NCBI GenBank assembly: GCA_014859895.1
Contig: JACZKS010000060.1
Coordinates: 1 to 54,903 of the forward strand
Origin: Rhodospirillales bacterium
Lineage (GTDB): Bacteria > Pseudomonadota > Alphaproteobacteria > Rhodospirillales > Shumkoniaceae
DNA length: 54,903 nucleotides
Reading direction: 5' to 3'
Shown here: positions 34,885 to 43,378 of the stretch, one piece after another
How positions within the stretch are numbered: the first letter of the stretch is position 1
How the letters are laid out: every line of letters begins with the position of its first letter
Notes under the pieces: generated by a model
Database searches by the model: none
What the model was told of the DNA's origin: nothing
What the model saw: the letters and a program-made list of their open reading frames with translations, nothing else
Position numbers and translations under genes: made by a program

Positions 34885-35847
34885 ATGAAAAAGACGCTCG
34901 TATCGACGGCGCTTTGCCTTTCCACTTTGCTGTCGGGAACCGCCCATGCGGCCGGGGGCAACGAGCTGCTGGTCTATACGGCGGCCGATGACGGCAAGCT
35001 GCATGCCGCGCTGGCCGACGCCTTTTCCAAGAAGCATCCGGATATCCAGGTCAAGCAGGTGATCCTGAGCACCGGCCCGGTGACCGAGAAGACCATTGCC
35101 GAGCGCGCCAATCCCCAGGCCGACGCCATCTACGGGGTCAATTCGTTCGCCCTCGACCAGTTGAAGAATGCCGGCGTCCTTGAACCCTATGCGCCAAAGG
35201 GAAGCAAGATCGCCGCCCGTTTCGCCGACCCCGACGGTTTCTACGTCTATCATTGGCTGACCCTGATGGTTGCGGCTGTCAACACCCAGATGATGGAGCA
35301 GAAGGGCAAACCCATTCCCGCCTCGTGGAAAGACCTGGCGCTGCCGGTCTACAAGGATTCCATCACCATCGCGGCGCCGACCAAATCGGGCACCGGGCTT
35401 ACCATCTTCACCACGCTCAAGGACGCCTACGGCTGGGACTACATCGACGCCCTGCACAAGAACATCTTCCAGTACAATTCCTCGGGCAGCGCGGCCGGCC
35501 GCCAGGCCGGCGCCGGAGAAACCCTCATCGGGTTGACCTACGACACCGCCGTCACCAATCAGATCAAGGCCGGGCTGCCGGTCAAGATGGTGTTCCTCGA
35601 CATGACGCCGAACGTCAAGGAGGGCGGCGCCCTGGTGCTCGGCGCCCCGCATCCCGAGAACGGCAAGAAGTGGGTCGATTTCATGGCCAGCCCCGAAGGT
35701 GCCGCCGTCTATGCCCCCTTCATCGGCGTGCCGACGACGCCCGGCCTGGGCGAAATCGACGTCTCGAAGGTCGATCTCTGGGAATACAAGGCGCCGGTCG
35801 ACGCCAACGCCTTCAAGAAGGAATGGGCCCAGAAGTACGAGAAGTAG
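34885..35847 (+). CDS. ABC importer periplasmic binding protein (iron/phosphonate/polyamine-type cluster)
   Basis: A 320-residue exported solute-binding protein with a signal peptide (cleaved near AHAAG, residue 22-23). The fold markers ELLVYTAADDGKLHAALADAF at the start, ADAIYGVNSFALD and the PVYKDSITIAAPTKSGTG region match class II binding proteins of the Fe3+ / 2-aminoethylphosphonate / putrescine group. The iron-binding Tyr-Tyr pair of FbpA is not clear, so iron is not certain. The ATG is preceded by GGAGG 8 nt upstream. It begins an operon with ATPase, permease and a gamma-glutamyltransferase-like enzyme. Confidence 0.88.
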   Translation: MKKTLVSTALCLSTLLSGTAHAAGGNELLVYTAADDGKLHAALADAFSKKHPDIQVKQVILSTGPVTEKTIAERANPQADAIYGVNSFALDQLKNAGVLEPYAPKGSKIAARFADPDGFYVYHWLTLMVAAVNTQMMEQKGKPIPASWKDLALPVYKDSITIAAPTKSGTGLTIFTTLKDAYGWDYIDALHKNIFQYNSSGSAAGRQAGAGETLIGLTYDTAVTNQIKAGLPVKMVFLDMTPNVKEGGALVLGAPHPENGKKWVDFMASPEGAAVYAPFIGVPTTPGLGEIDVSKVDLWEYKAPVDANAFKKEWAQKYEK

Positions 35848-35918
35848 TCGGGGCGGAATGGAGGTCCCGCGGGCGTCACGTCCCGCGGAGCCGCCGTTCC
35901 TAACGCCGGAGGAAGAGT

Positions 35919-36995
35919 GTGGCCCGTCTGCGAATTGACAGCGTCGTCAAACGCTTCGGCGAGTGCGTCGCCGTTGACGGTGTCTCGCTCGACATCGCCT
36001 CGGGCGAATTCGTCACCCTGGTGGGGGCCAGCGGCTGCGGCAAGACGACGCTGCTGCGCCTGATCGCCGGCTTCACGAGGCCCGATCGCGGCGAGATCTG
36101 GATCGGCGAGCGGCGGGTCGACGACGTGCCGCTGCGCAAGCGCAACATCGGCTTCGTCTTCCAGTCCTACGCTCTTTTCCCGACCATGACAGTGGCTGGC
36201 AACATTGGTTTCGCGCTACGCCTGCGCCGCAGCCCGAAGGCCGAGGTCGAGGCCCGCGTCGCCGAGTTGTGCGCCCTCACTCGCCTGGAGGGGATGGAGA
36301 GTCGCTATCCGCACGAGTTGTCCGGTGGCCAACAGCAGCGGGTCGCCCTGGCCCGCGCGCTGGCCCCGCACCCGGCCATCCTGCTCTTGGACGAGCCGCT
36401 CTCGGCGCTGGACGCCAAGATCCGCGCCCACCTGCGCGACGAGGTCAGGGCCGTCGTCAAGGAACTGGGCATCACTACCGTCTACGTCACCCATGATCAG
36501 GAAGAGGCGCTGTCCATGTCCGACCGGGTGGCGGTGATGGACGGTGGCCGCTTCCGGCAGGTCGGCCGGCCGATGGACGTTTACGCCCGCCCGGCCGGCG
36601 TCTTTGTCGCCAACTTCATCGGCACCAGCAACCGGCTGAACGGCCGGGTGGTGAACGGCACCGTGCGCATCGACGGCCTGGCGGTCCCCATGAACGCAGC
36701 GGAGAGCATCGACGGCGAGTGCGTGGTCTGCCTGCGCCCCGAGCACGTCCGGCTGGACTCGCACTCCTCCGGCGCCGGCGTTTGGGCACGAGCGCAGATC
36801 GAGGCCTTCGCCTTTCTGGGCCAAAGCGTGCGGGTCACCGCCCGCCTCGCCGACGGCAGCCGGCTGCTGGCCGACATGCCGACCGGGCGATGGCTCGATC
36901 TCGACCTTGCGCCCGGCGATCCGGTACTGTGGTCGGTCGATCCCGACGCCGTGCTGGTTTTCCCCGGAACCGACGCGGGCACGGCTGGCGCGTGA
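35919..36995 (+). CDS. ABC transporter ATPase (Fe3+/spermidine/2-AEP type)
   Basis: A 358-residue importer ATPase with Walker A GASGCGKTT, Q-loop FQSYALFP, signature LSGGQQQR, Walker B ILLLDEPLSALD and H-loop THDQEEAL. The last ~120 residues form a TOBE-like regulatory domain (CLRPEHVRL). The start is GTG at 35919, preceded by GGAGGAAG. Its stop overlaps the permease start (TGATG). Confidence 0.93.
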   Translation: MARLRIDSVVKRFGECVAVDGVSLDIASGEFVTLVGASGCGKTTLLRLIAGFTRPDRGEIWIGERRVDDVPLRKRNIGFVFQSYALFPTMTVAGNIGFALRLRRSPKAEVEARVAELCALTRLEGMESRYPHELSGGQQQRVALARALAPHPAILLLDEPLSALDAKIRAHLRDEVRAVVKELGITTVYVTHDQEEALSMSDRVAVMDGGRFRQVGRPMDVYARPAGVFVANFIGTSNRLNGRVVNGTVRIDGLAVPMNAAESIDGECVVCLRPEHVRLDSHSSGAGVWARAQIEAFAFLGQSVRVTARLADGSRLLADMPTGRWLDLDLAPGDPVLWSVDPDAVLVFPGTDAGTAGA

Positions 36996-39061
36996 TGGTC
37001 CGCACCTCGACGTACGTGGTTTCCCTGCTGGCGGCGGCGTTGCTGTTCGTCTTCATCGTGGTGCCGCTGGGGGCTGTCCTTCTGAAGAGCATTCATGTCG
37101 AGGGGCCGCTGCCGCCGCGCACGGTGCGCGCGGCCGTCGTCGATGCCCTCGATCGTCTGGACGAAGCCGATCGCTCCCGCTCGATGACCCAATGGGAAGC
37201 CTCGCTTACCGATGTGCAAGAGATGGAAACGACGGCGGCGACGCTCGCCGCCATCGGGCTGCCGCCGGCCTGGGACCGCAAGGCCGAATACGCTTCCCAG
37301 TTCGCCGCTGCCGGCCAGGCGACGGCGGCGCTCGACGCCGCCGAGCAGGCTGCCTTCGATGCTGAATATCCGCTCCAGATGGTGGTGCTGCACAAGCGCA
37401 TCCCGCTGGCCTTCAAGCTGCGCGGCCAATTGGACCCCGAGGAGTTCGAGCGCCTGCGTACCGGCGCCCGCAAGGGCTTCAGCCTGGAAAACTACCGCGC
37501 CTTCCTCGAGGATTCGCACCTGCTCCGGGCCGGGCGCAACAGCCTGATCGTCTCGACGCTCACCAGCCTGATCACCGTCGTGCTGGCCTATGCGCTGGCC
37601 TTCGGCATCAACCGCAACGGCATCCGCGCCCCCGGCCTGGTGCGCGGCCTGGTGCTGCTGCCCCTGGTGTCGCCCCCCGTCATCATGGCGTTTGCCGGGA
37701 TTCTGCTGTTCGGCCGCCAGGGGCTGATCACCCGCAAGCTGCTGGAAGACACGCTGGGCCTCATCGATGCCGACGTCACCAATATCTACGGTTTCGTCGG
37801 CGTGGTGACGGCGATGGTGCTGAGCTATCTGCCGCACGCCTACATCGTGCTCGACGACGTCCTGGCCCGCCACGACGGCCGGGTCGAGGAGGCGGCGGCC
37901 AGCCAGGGCGCCACCGCCTGGCAGGTTTTCGCCTACGTCACCCTGCCGCTGACGCGTCCCGGCGTGATCCGCGCCGCGCTGGTGGTCTTCATCCTGGCCA
38001 TGACGGATTTCGGCAATCCGCTGGTCATCGGCCGCAATTATCCGGTGCTGGCCGGCGTCATCTATGACGAGATCGTCGGCTTCCAGAACGTGTCGTTGGC
38101 GGCGGCCTTGGCCGTTTGGCTGATCCTGCCCACGCTTCTCGCCTATTTCCTTTTCGAGCGCTTAGGAAGGCGCGGCCGCTTCGTCTCGGGCGCCGGCACC
38201 GGAGCGCCGCCCGAACTGCCGCTGCCGACGGCCGCCCGGTTGGGGCTGGAAACGGTGGCCGTCGCGGTGGGCGCCGTCGTCATCGCCTTTTTCGGCATCA
38301 TCGTGGTGGGCTCCTTCACCCGCGTCTGGGGCATCGACTTCACGCCGACCCTGACGCACTACAGTGTCCATTCCGAGCTCTACGCCAGCTTCAGCCAGTC
38401 CATGGGCATCCCGACGGTATGGACCAGCCTCAAGATCGCCGGTGCGGCGGCCCTCTTCGGCGGCGTCTTCGCGGTGCTGGTCGCCTATGTGGTGGAACGC
38501 ACTCAGATCCCCGGGCGCCAGGTCATCGGCTTCGTGGCCCTGCTGCCCGGAATCGTGCCCGGCGTACTGCACGGCATCGGCTATCTCGTCGCCTTCAACA
38601 GGCCGTTCGGGCTGGCCGAACTGTCGCTGGCCGGCACCCCCGCCATCCTCGTGCTCAACGTGTTGTTCGCCAATATTTTCGTCGGCGTGCTGGCGGCGCG
38701 CGCCACGCTTCAGCGCATCGATACCAGCATCGACGAAGCGGCCGAGGTGCTCGGCGCCAACATGATCCAGGCCTTCTTCCTGGTCACCCTGCCGGCCATC
38801 CGCCGGGTGCTGTTGTTGGCTTCCCTCTATGTCTTCGTGCACGGCATGGTGACGCTCTCGGCCGTTATTTTCCTGGTCAGCCCCGATACCATGATGGCCT
38901 CGGTCGGCATTTTCCTGCATGCCGAGAATGGCCGCTACGGGCTGGCCTGTTCGATGAGCGTGCTGATTCTGGCCCTGGTGGTCGCCGTGATGGGCCTGAT
39001 CCGCCTGATCGAACGGCGGGGCGAAGGGAAGCCGGCGTTTCGGGTATTGCCGCAGGCTTGA
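36995..39061 (+). CDS. fused two-domain ABC permease with unusual N-terminal insert
   Basis: A 688-residue permease in which two binding-protein-dependent transport domains are fused, as in FbpB-type iron permeases. The EAA loops are visible as EEAAASQGATAWQVFAYVTLP in the first half and EAAEVLGANMIQAFFLVTLP in the second. Between the first membrane helix (about 7-28) and the rest of the first domain lies an unusual ~130-residue soluble stretch rich in Ala, Glu and Arg, likely helical and probably periplasmic. Start at ATG 36995, coupled to the ATPase stop. Confidence 0.9.
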   Translation: MVRTSTYVVSLLAAALLFVFIVVPLGAVLLKSIHVEGPLPPRTVRAAVVDALDRLDEADRSRSMTQWEASLTDVQEMETTAATLAAIGLPPAWDRKAEYASQFAAAGQATAALDAAEQAAFDAEYPLQMVVLHKRIPLAFKLRGQLDPEEFERLRTGARKGFSLENYRAFLEDSHLLRAGRNSLIVSTLTSLITVVLAYALAFGINRNGIRAPGLVRGLVLLPLVSPPVIMAFAGILLFGRQGLITRKLLEDTLGLIDADVTNIYGFVGVVTAMVLSYLPHAYIVLDDVLARHDGRVEEAAASQGATAWQVFAYVTLPLTRPGVIRAALVVFILAMTDFGNPLVIGRNYPVLAGVIYDEIVGFQNVSLAAALAVWLILPTLLAYFLFERLGRRGRFVSGAGTGAPPELPLPTAARLGLETVAVAVGAVVIAFFGIIVVGSFTRVWGIDFTPTLTHYSVHSELYASFSQSMGIPTVWTSLKIAGAAALFGGVFAVLVAYVVERTQIPGRQVIGFVALLPGIVPGVLHGIGYLVAFNRPFGLAELSLAGTPAILVLNVLFANIFVGVLAARATLQRIDTSIDEAAEVLGANMIQAFFLVTLPAIRRVLLLASLYVFVHGMVTLSAVIFLVSPDTMMASVGIFLHAENGRYGLACSMSVLILALVVAVMGLIRLIERRGEGKPAFRVLPQA

Positions 39062-39062
39062 G

Positions 39063-39097
39063 CCGCCGGCCGCAATTCCTCTTGCCTGGGCCGGCGG
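39063..39097 (+). other. hairpin between permease and GGT genes
   Basis: A perfect 9-bp inverted repeat CCGCCGGCC / GGCCGGCGG with a 17-nt loop and no T-run. It may modulate readthrough or protect mRNA ends inside the operon. Confidence 0.4.
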
Positions 39098-39155
39098 TGC
39101 CCGTCAACAATCGCCCCGTCTTCGGGAATCCAGAAAAAGCCAGAAAGGGCACACA

Positions 39156-40748
39156 GTGCGCAATCTCGAGCTTCCCGGCCGCTCGCCGGTGCATGGCACG
39201 CGCGGCATGGCCGCCTCCTCGCATACGCTTTCGTCGCTGACCGCGGTCAATATTCTTCAAAAGGGCGGCAACGCCATCGACGCGGCGGTGGCCGCCATCG
39301 CCGTGCAGTGCGTGGTGGAGCCGGGGTCGACCGGCATCGGCGGCGACTGCTTCTGCATCATCGCGCCGAAGGGCCAAGACAAGCTGATCGGCTACAACGG
39401 CTCGGGAGCGGCGCCGGCGGCGGCGATGCCGGAATGGTTCGCCAAGCAGGGCATCACCAGGATCGAGCGCCATACGCCGCACGCCGTCACCGTGCCCGGC
39501 GCCGTCGACGGTTGGGCGCGTCTCATCGCCGACCATGGGCGGCTGTCATTGGCAGACGTGCTGGAGCCGGCCATCCGTTTCGCCCGCGACGGCTACCCCA
39601 TCGCGTCCCGGGTCGCCTTCGACTTCGCCAACGAGGTGGGAACGCTCTCCAAGGACCCGACGGCGAAACGCATTTTCCTGCCGGGCGGCCAGCCGCCCAG
39701 GGTCGGGCAACTGCACCGCCAGCCGGAACTCGCCAAAACCCTCGCCCTTATCGCCGAGAAAGGCCGCGACGCCTTCTATACCGGGCCGGTGGCCGAGGAC
39801 ATCGTCACCTACCTGCGCGGACTGGGCGGCCTGCACACGATGGATGACTTCGCCGCGCATCGGGGCGAGTACGTGACTCCGATCCGTACCGCCTATCGCG
39901 GCTACGACGTCTGCGAGATTCCGCCCAATGGCCAGGGCTTGACCGCGCTGATCCTGCTCAACATCCTCGCCGGTTACGACATGGGCCAGTACGCGCCGAT
40001 GTCGCCGGAGCGCCTGCATCTGGAAATCGAGGCGACGCGGCTGGCCTATGCCGATCGCAACGCCTTCATCGCCGACCCGCGCCATGCCGCGGTGCCGGTC
40101 GCCGAACTGCTGTCGGAGGCGCATGCCGGCGATCTGCGCGCCCTCATCACGCCCGGCAAGGCCATGAAGTCGGTGCCGCGGCCGCAACTGCCCACCCATC
40201 CCGATACGGTTTATCTGTGCGTGGTCGACGAGGAGCGCACCGCCGTCAGCTTCATCAACTCGCTCTTCAACGGCTTCGGCAGCGGCCTGGTCAGTCCGAA
40301 GACCGGCGTCGTGCTGCAGAACCGCGGCTGCGGTTTCGTGCTCGATCCCGCCCATCCCAACTGCATCGCCGGCGGCAAACGGCCGTTCCACACCATCATC
40401 CCGGGGATGCTGGTCAAGGATGGGCGCGCCGTCATGCCGTTCGGCGTCATGGGCGGTGCCTATCAGGCGTGCGGCCATGCCCATGTTTTGGGCGGTTTCC
40501 TCGATCACGGCCTCGACATCCAGGAGGCCATGGACCAGCCGCGGGTCTTCCCGACCGCCGAGGGCATCGTCGAAGTGGAGAGCGGGCTGCCGGCCGAAAC
40601 GCTGCACGCGCTGCACCGCTATGGCCACCCCACCGGCGCGCCCAGCAAGCCGCAGGGCGGCGGCCAGGCCATCTGGATCGACTGGGATGAAGGCGTGCTG
40701 ACCGGCGGCTCCGACCCCCGCAAGGACGGCTGCGCCCTGGGCTATTGA
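39156..40748 (+). CDS. gamma-glutamyltransferase-family enzyme (no signal peptide)
   Basis: A 530-residue Ntn-hydrolase of the GGT family. The autocatalytic nucleophile is probably T351 (HPDTVYLCVVD), with SFINSLFNGFGSG, LQNRGCGFVLDP and GKRPFHTIIPGM following. These blocks resemble GGT-like amidohydrolases more than classical periplasmic GGT. The N-terminus (RNLELPGRSPVHG) has no signal peptide, so it should act in the cytosol. Start GTG 39156. It follows the importer by 94 nt, so it may process an imported gamma-glutamyl or amide compound; that is inference. Confidence 0.88.
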   Translation: MRNLELPGRSPVHGTRGMAASSHTLSSLTAVNILQKGGNAIDAAVAAIAVQCVVEPGSTGIGGDCFCIIAPKGQDKLIGYNGSGAAPAAAMPEWFAKQGITRIERHTPHAVTVPGAVDGWARLIADHGRLSLADVLEPAIRFARDGYPIASRVAFDFANEVGTLSKDPTAKRIFLPGGQPPRVGQLHRQPELAKTLALIAEKGRDAFYTGPVAEDIVTYLRGLGGLHTMDDFAAHRGEYVTPIRTAYRGYDVCEIPPNGQGLTALILLNILAGYDMGQYAPMSPERLHLEIEATRLAYADRNAFIADPRHAAVPVAELLSEAHAGDLRALITPGKAMKSVPRPQLPTHPDTVYLCVVDEERTAVSFINSLFNGFGSGLVSPKTGVVLQNRGCGFVLDPAHPNCIAGGKRPFHTIIPGMLVKDGRAVMPFGVMGGAYQACGHAHVLGGFLDHGLDIQEAMDQPRVFPTAEGIVEVESGLPAETLHALHRYGHPTGAPSKPQGGGQAIWIDWDEGVLTGGSDPRKDGCALGY

Positions 40749-40798
40749 CCCGTCACCCTCGGCGCGGCCGGGGAGCCATGCAAATTGCGCAGTTCAGG

Positions 40799-40830
40799 GG
40801 GGCGCCGGCGGCATGCCGATTCGGCGCCCC
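40799..40830 (+). terminator. terminator-like hairpin after the importer/GGT operon
   Basis: A perfect GGGGCGCC / GGCGCCCC stem with internal CGGC-AT-GCCG pairing, followed by TCATCTT. It lies 50 nt after the GGT stop. Confidence 0.5.
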
Positions 40831-40961
40831 TCATCTTGAAGGCCGCCTGGGCAGTCCCAAGTTGTGATCAAGAATTGTTCGCAACATGACCAATCGCGAC
40901 GAGATGCCCAACGTGGCGCGCGAATTGCGAGGAAATCGCAAAAGCCTATGGGAGCTACACG

Positions 40962-41005
40962 TCCGTGGATGCGCAATCGTTGACACAGATTGCTGACCAC
41001 GGAGG
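40962..41005 (+). promoter_or_regulatory. Shine-Dalgarno-sequestering leader hairpin, DUF1127 gene 1
   Basis: TCCGTGG (40962-40968) pairs perfectly with CCACGGA (40997-41003), across 28 nt. Inside, GCAATC (40973-40978) pairs with GATTGC (40988-40993), giving a long two-part stem. GGAGG (41001-41005) overlaps the 3' arm, so folding would hide the ribosome site. The same element precedes both other DUF1127 genes. Confidence 0.65.
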
Positions 41006-41011
41006 TTTATG

Positions 41012-41434
41012 ATGGAACGTCACCTGACAGGACTCGAATCCCTACGCTTTCCCAGTCCCTATTCCCGCGACGACTTGCACCTTCTCGAAAAGGAAGTGGC
41101 CCGCCTGCAAGCCGAGGTGACCCGCGAGATGGCGGCGAGCCTGTGGCGGGGCATCCGCAGGACGGCCTCGGCCGTGGCGCGGATCTTCGTCCTCATCGCC
41201 AGGGCTGGGGCGGCGTCCCGTCTCTACGACGAACTGAACCGCATGGACGACGCGACGCTGGCCAACCTCGGCCTTAGCCGCGAAGCCATTCCGCAGTACG
41301 TGCAAGCTTCGATGGAAGACGGGGCCGAGCGGTGGCCGACCGCCGCCGTGCCTGCGGCTGCCTTGCAGACGGTCGATGGCCGGTCTGATGCCACGGCCGC
41401 CGATAACGATCTGGGACAGCGTCGCGCCGCCTGA
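41012..41434 (+). CDS. DUF1127 protein 1
   Basis: A 140-residue protein with a DUF1127 (YjiS-like) core, RLYDELNRMDDATLANLGLSREAIPQYV (described by its ends: RLYDEL...IPQYV), at about residues 70-97. An N-terminal amphipathic helix (HLLEKEVARLQAEV) precedes it, and the C-terminus ends QRRAA. ATG 41012 is chosen over 41009 because GGAGG then has the same 6-nt spacing as in the two paralogs, and both 1 and 2 then begin MER. Short DUF1127 proteins of Rhodobacter are reported to bind RNA and act in stress and phosphate responses; the longer ones are uncharacterised. Confidence 0.85.
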   Translation: MERHLTGLESLRFPSPYSRDDLHLLEKEVARLQAEVTREMAASLWRGIRRTASAVARIFVLIARAGAASRLYDELNRMDDATLANLGLSREAIPQYVQASMEDGAERWPTAAVPAAALQTVDGRSDATAADNDLGQRRAA

Positions 41435-41567
41435 CGGCGCAGCCGATCGGCGAAGGGGCTTGCCCGACTGGCGCCAATGCGCTGAGATGCGACATCTTGG
41501 TCGCGCCGCGATCGCCCGACAGGGCGGCGTTGCGGCGGGCCGTCGCATCCAGCGGGGATGGGCGCCG

Positions 41568-41590
41568 GGCCGGCTGTAACGGCCGGCCTT
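41568..41590 (+). terminator. possible terminator after DUF1127 gene 1
   Basis: GGCCGGC / GCCGGCC (7 bp, 7-nt loop) followed by TT. Located between DUF1127 gene 1 and the TSUP gene; the T-run is short. Confidence 0.35.
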
Positions 41591-41612
41591 CCCCAGAGGG
41601 GAAAACATCGAG

Positions 41613-42344
41613 GTGAGCCTGTTCCTGTTCGTGCTTGCCGGCGCCTGCCTGGGCGGCTTCGTTTCCGGTCTGGCGGGCTTCGGCACGGGCTTGGTGGCTC
41701 TCGGGTTGTGGCTGCATGTCGTTGAACCCGCGCTGGCCGCGCCCCTCGTCGTCATCTGTTCGGTGGTGGCCCAACTGCAATCGCTGTTCGTCGTGCGCCG
41801 CGCCATGAATTGGCCTCGGCTGTGGCCTTTTATAGCGGGTGGCCTGCTTGGCGTGCCGCTCGGCGTTATGGCCCTCGATCAGGTGCCGGCGGAAACCTTC
41901 CGGGCTGCGCTCGGCGCCTTCCTGGTGGTCTATTCGGCGGCAATGCTGCTGTCCGGCCGGTTGCCGGTCGTCGCCTGGGGCGGACGGGCGGCCGACGCCT
42001 TGATCGGCTTCGGCGGCGGCATCCTTGGCGGTGCCGCCGGTCTTTCGGGGCCATTGCCGACGCTGTGGTGTGGCCTCAAGGGTTGGAGCAAGGACGAGCA
42101 GCGGGCCGTCTTCCAGACCTTCAACCTCAGCATCCTGGCTTCGGCGCTCATTGCCTACGGCGTGCAGGGAGTGCTGACCGCCGAGGTCGGGCAGCTTGTC
42201 CTGATCTGCCTGCCGGGCACGGTTTTGGGCGTATGGCTCGGCATGAAGACTTACGGCCGGGTCGATGACCGCCAATTCCGGCGGATCGTGCTGTGGCTGT
42301 TGCTGGTTTCGGGCGGATTCCTGGTGGCATCCCGGTTCATCTGA
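41613..42344 (+). CDS. TSUP (TauE/SafE) family membrane protein
   Basis: A 243-residue membrane protein with eight or so helices. The paired Gly-rich motifs typical of TauE/SafE appear: GGFVSGLAGFGTGLVALGL near residue 15 and IGFGGGILGGAAGLSGPLPTLW near residue 130. The family exports or imports sulfite, sulfoacetate or other sulfur or organic anions. Start GTG 41613 after AGAGGGG. It lies between two DUF1127 genes and is the only gene there without their leader. Confidence 0.9.
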   Translation: MSLFLFVLAGACLGGFVSGLAGFGTGLVALGLWLHVVEPALAAPLVVICSVVAQLQSLFVVRRAMNWPRLWPFIAGGLLGVPLGVMALDQVPAETFRAALGAFLVVYSAAMLLSGRLPVVAWGGRAADALIGFGGGILGGAAGLSGPLPTLWCGLKGWSKDEQRAVFQTFNLSILASALIAYGVQGVLTAEVGQLVLICLPGTVLGVWLGMKTYGRVDDRQFRRIVLWLLLVSGGFLVASRFI

Positions 42345-42596
42345 CCGGCGCCTGACCCATCCCATGATGTGGAATGGCTCTTATTTTGAGCAGGGCGTGC
42401 CCGGAAAATAGCCATCATTTTTGGCAGATATCCGCCAAAATAGAATGTTGCCACATTGTGAAATTTCATCCCACTAATCTTGACTGTGGGGATGTGGGCG
42501 CGCATATTGATCTCATAATAAGAATGACTATCAAACCAAATCGACGTTCGGGACGCGGCGCGTCACCGGGCGTCACAAGCAGCGGGAGGCCGCGCG
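42345..42596. other. AT-richer intergenic region with two inverted repeats
   Basis: No gene is evident. TTTTGGC / GCCAAAA (42419-42425, 42434-42440, 8-nt loop) and, further on, CATCCCAC ... GTGGGGATG (about 42467-42496) are inverted repeats that could be protein-binding sites. The region is much less GC-rich than its surroundings and probably holds the promoter of DUF1127 gene 2. Confidence 0.45.
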
Positions 42597-42641
42597 TCCG
42601 TGGGGTGCAATCGGCGTGAACCGTTTGGAAACCTACGGAGG
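42597..42641 (+). promoter_or_regulatory. Shine-Dalgarno-sequestering leader hairpin, DUF1127 gene 2
   Basis: TCCGTGGG (42597-42604) pairs over 8 positions with CCTACGGA (42632-42639), one a G-U pair, across 27 nt. Inside, CAATCGG and CCGTTTG can pair with one mismatch. GGAGG (42637-42641) is in the 3' arm, 6 nt before ATG 42648. The wobble means the arm changed while base pairing was kept. Confidence 0.65.
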
Positions 42642-42647
42642 AAGATC

Positions 42648-43082
42648 ATGGAACGTTACAACGCGGCGCCGGACTATCTTGATCGTGGCGGCAAGTACAC
42701 CCTTCACGACGTCCTGCGCGTACAGGAAGATGCCGCCCGCCTGCAGGCGGAAGTCAACGCCCAGGTGATGGGCGCGCTGGTCGGCGGCCTCGGGCGCGCC
42801 GTCCGTTGGCTGGCTTCCGGAACGACCCGGGTCCTGCGCGACCATTGGGCCGGCCTCGCCGTTGGCCGCCTGACCGGCGAACTCGGCCGGTTCAGCGACA
42901 GCCAGTTGGCCCGCCTTGGCATCGCGCGGGGCGACATCCCGTCCTACGTGGCGACGCTGGTCGACACGCCGCTCATGGGTGACCGGCCGGTCCTCGACTC
43001 GGCCAGCCCGGCCATCGTCGGAAGCGACGTTGCCGACGAGGTGGCAGCCAACGAGGAACCGGCCCGTCGACGCGCCGCCTAA
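42648..43082 (+). CDS. DUF1127 protein 2
   Basis: A 144-residue protein starting MERYNAAP (ATG 42648; the in-frame upstream part is leader sequence). It has the same plan as protein 1: an N-terminal amphipathic helix with EDAARLQAEVNAQV, then a DUF1127-like core with RLTGELGRFSDSQLARLGI...IPSYV, and a C-terminal ARRRAA. The LQAEV helix is shared with protein 1. The function is unknown; an RNA-binding or stress role is a family-level guess. Confidence 0.85.
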   Translation: MERYNAAPDYLDRGGKYTLHDVLRVQEDAARLQAEVNAQVMGALVGGLGRAVRWLASGTTRVLRDHWAGLAVGRLTGELGRFSDSQLARLGIARGDIPSYVATLVDTPLMGDRPVLDSASPAIVGSDVADEVAANEEPARRRAA

Positions 43083-43334
43083 AAGCTCGCGGGGACCGGG
43101 CTCGCCGCATCGGGCGGGGCGCCCGCCGCGGGCCGGAGGCGGCCGAGCGCCGGCTATCCCGGCTCCGCCATGCGATTCATGCATGGCTGGCCGGCGGCTG
43201 GCGGTACCGGTTTTTCTTGCACGATAGATCAATTTTCGTACTTTGTCGGCAACCGACAGTTGGGGTGATCCCGACGATCAACAAGACGCCCCCTACAGGG
43301 CGCGCCCTTTGCCCAGCAGTGGAACGGCCGCACG
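43083..43334. other. intergenic region before DUF1127 gene 3
   Basis: No gene is evident. It contains a small CGGGCG / CGCCCG hairpin (43111-43125), a possible promoter TTGCAC-16-TACTTT (43217-43244) and a perfect GTCGG-CAA-CCGAC hairpin at 43245-43257. The AT-rich part around 43205-43245 suggests transcription starts there, giving a ~130-nt leader. Confidence 0.4.
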
Positions 43335-43378
43335 TCCGTGGAAGCACGACGACGTAACTTTGGATGCAGACCACGGAG
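43335..43378 (+). promoter_or_regulatory. Shine-Dalgarno-sequestering leader hairpin, DUF1127 gene 3
   Basis: TCCGTGG (43335-43341) pairs perfectly with CCACGGA (43371-43377) across 29 nt. GGAG (43375-43378) is in the 3' arm, 6 nt before ATG 43385. The loop sequence differs from genes 1 and 2 apart from a GCA...TGC closing pair. Confidence 0.65.

Noticed and set aside
34885-35847. Assigning the importer to iron
   Set aside because: The FbpA tyrosine pair is not evident, no Fur-box-like sequence was recognised upstream, and a GGT-family enzyme ends the operon.
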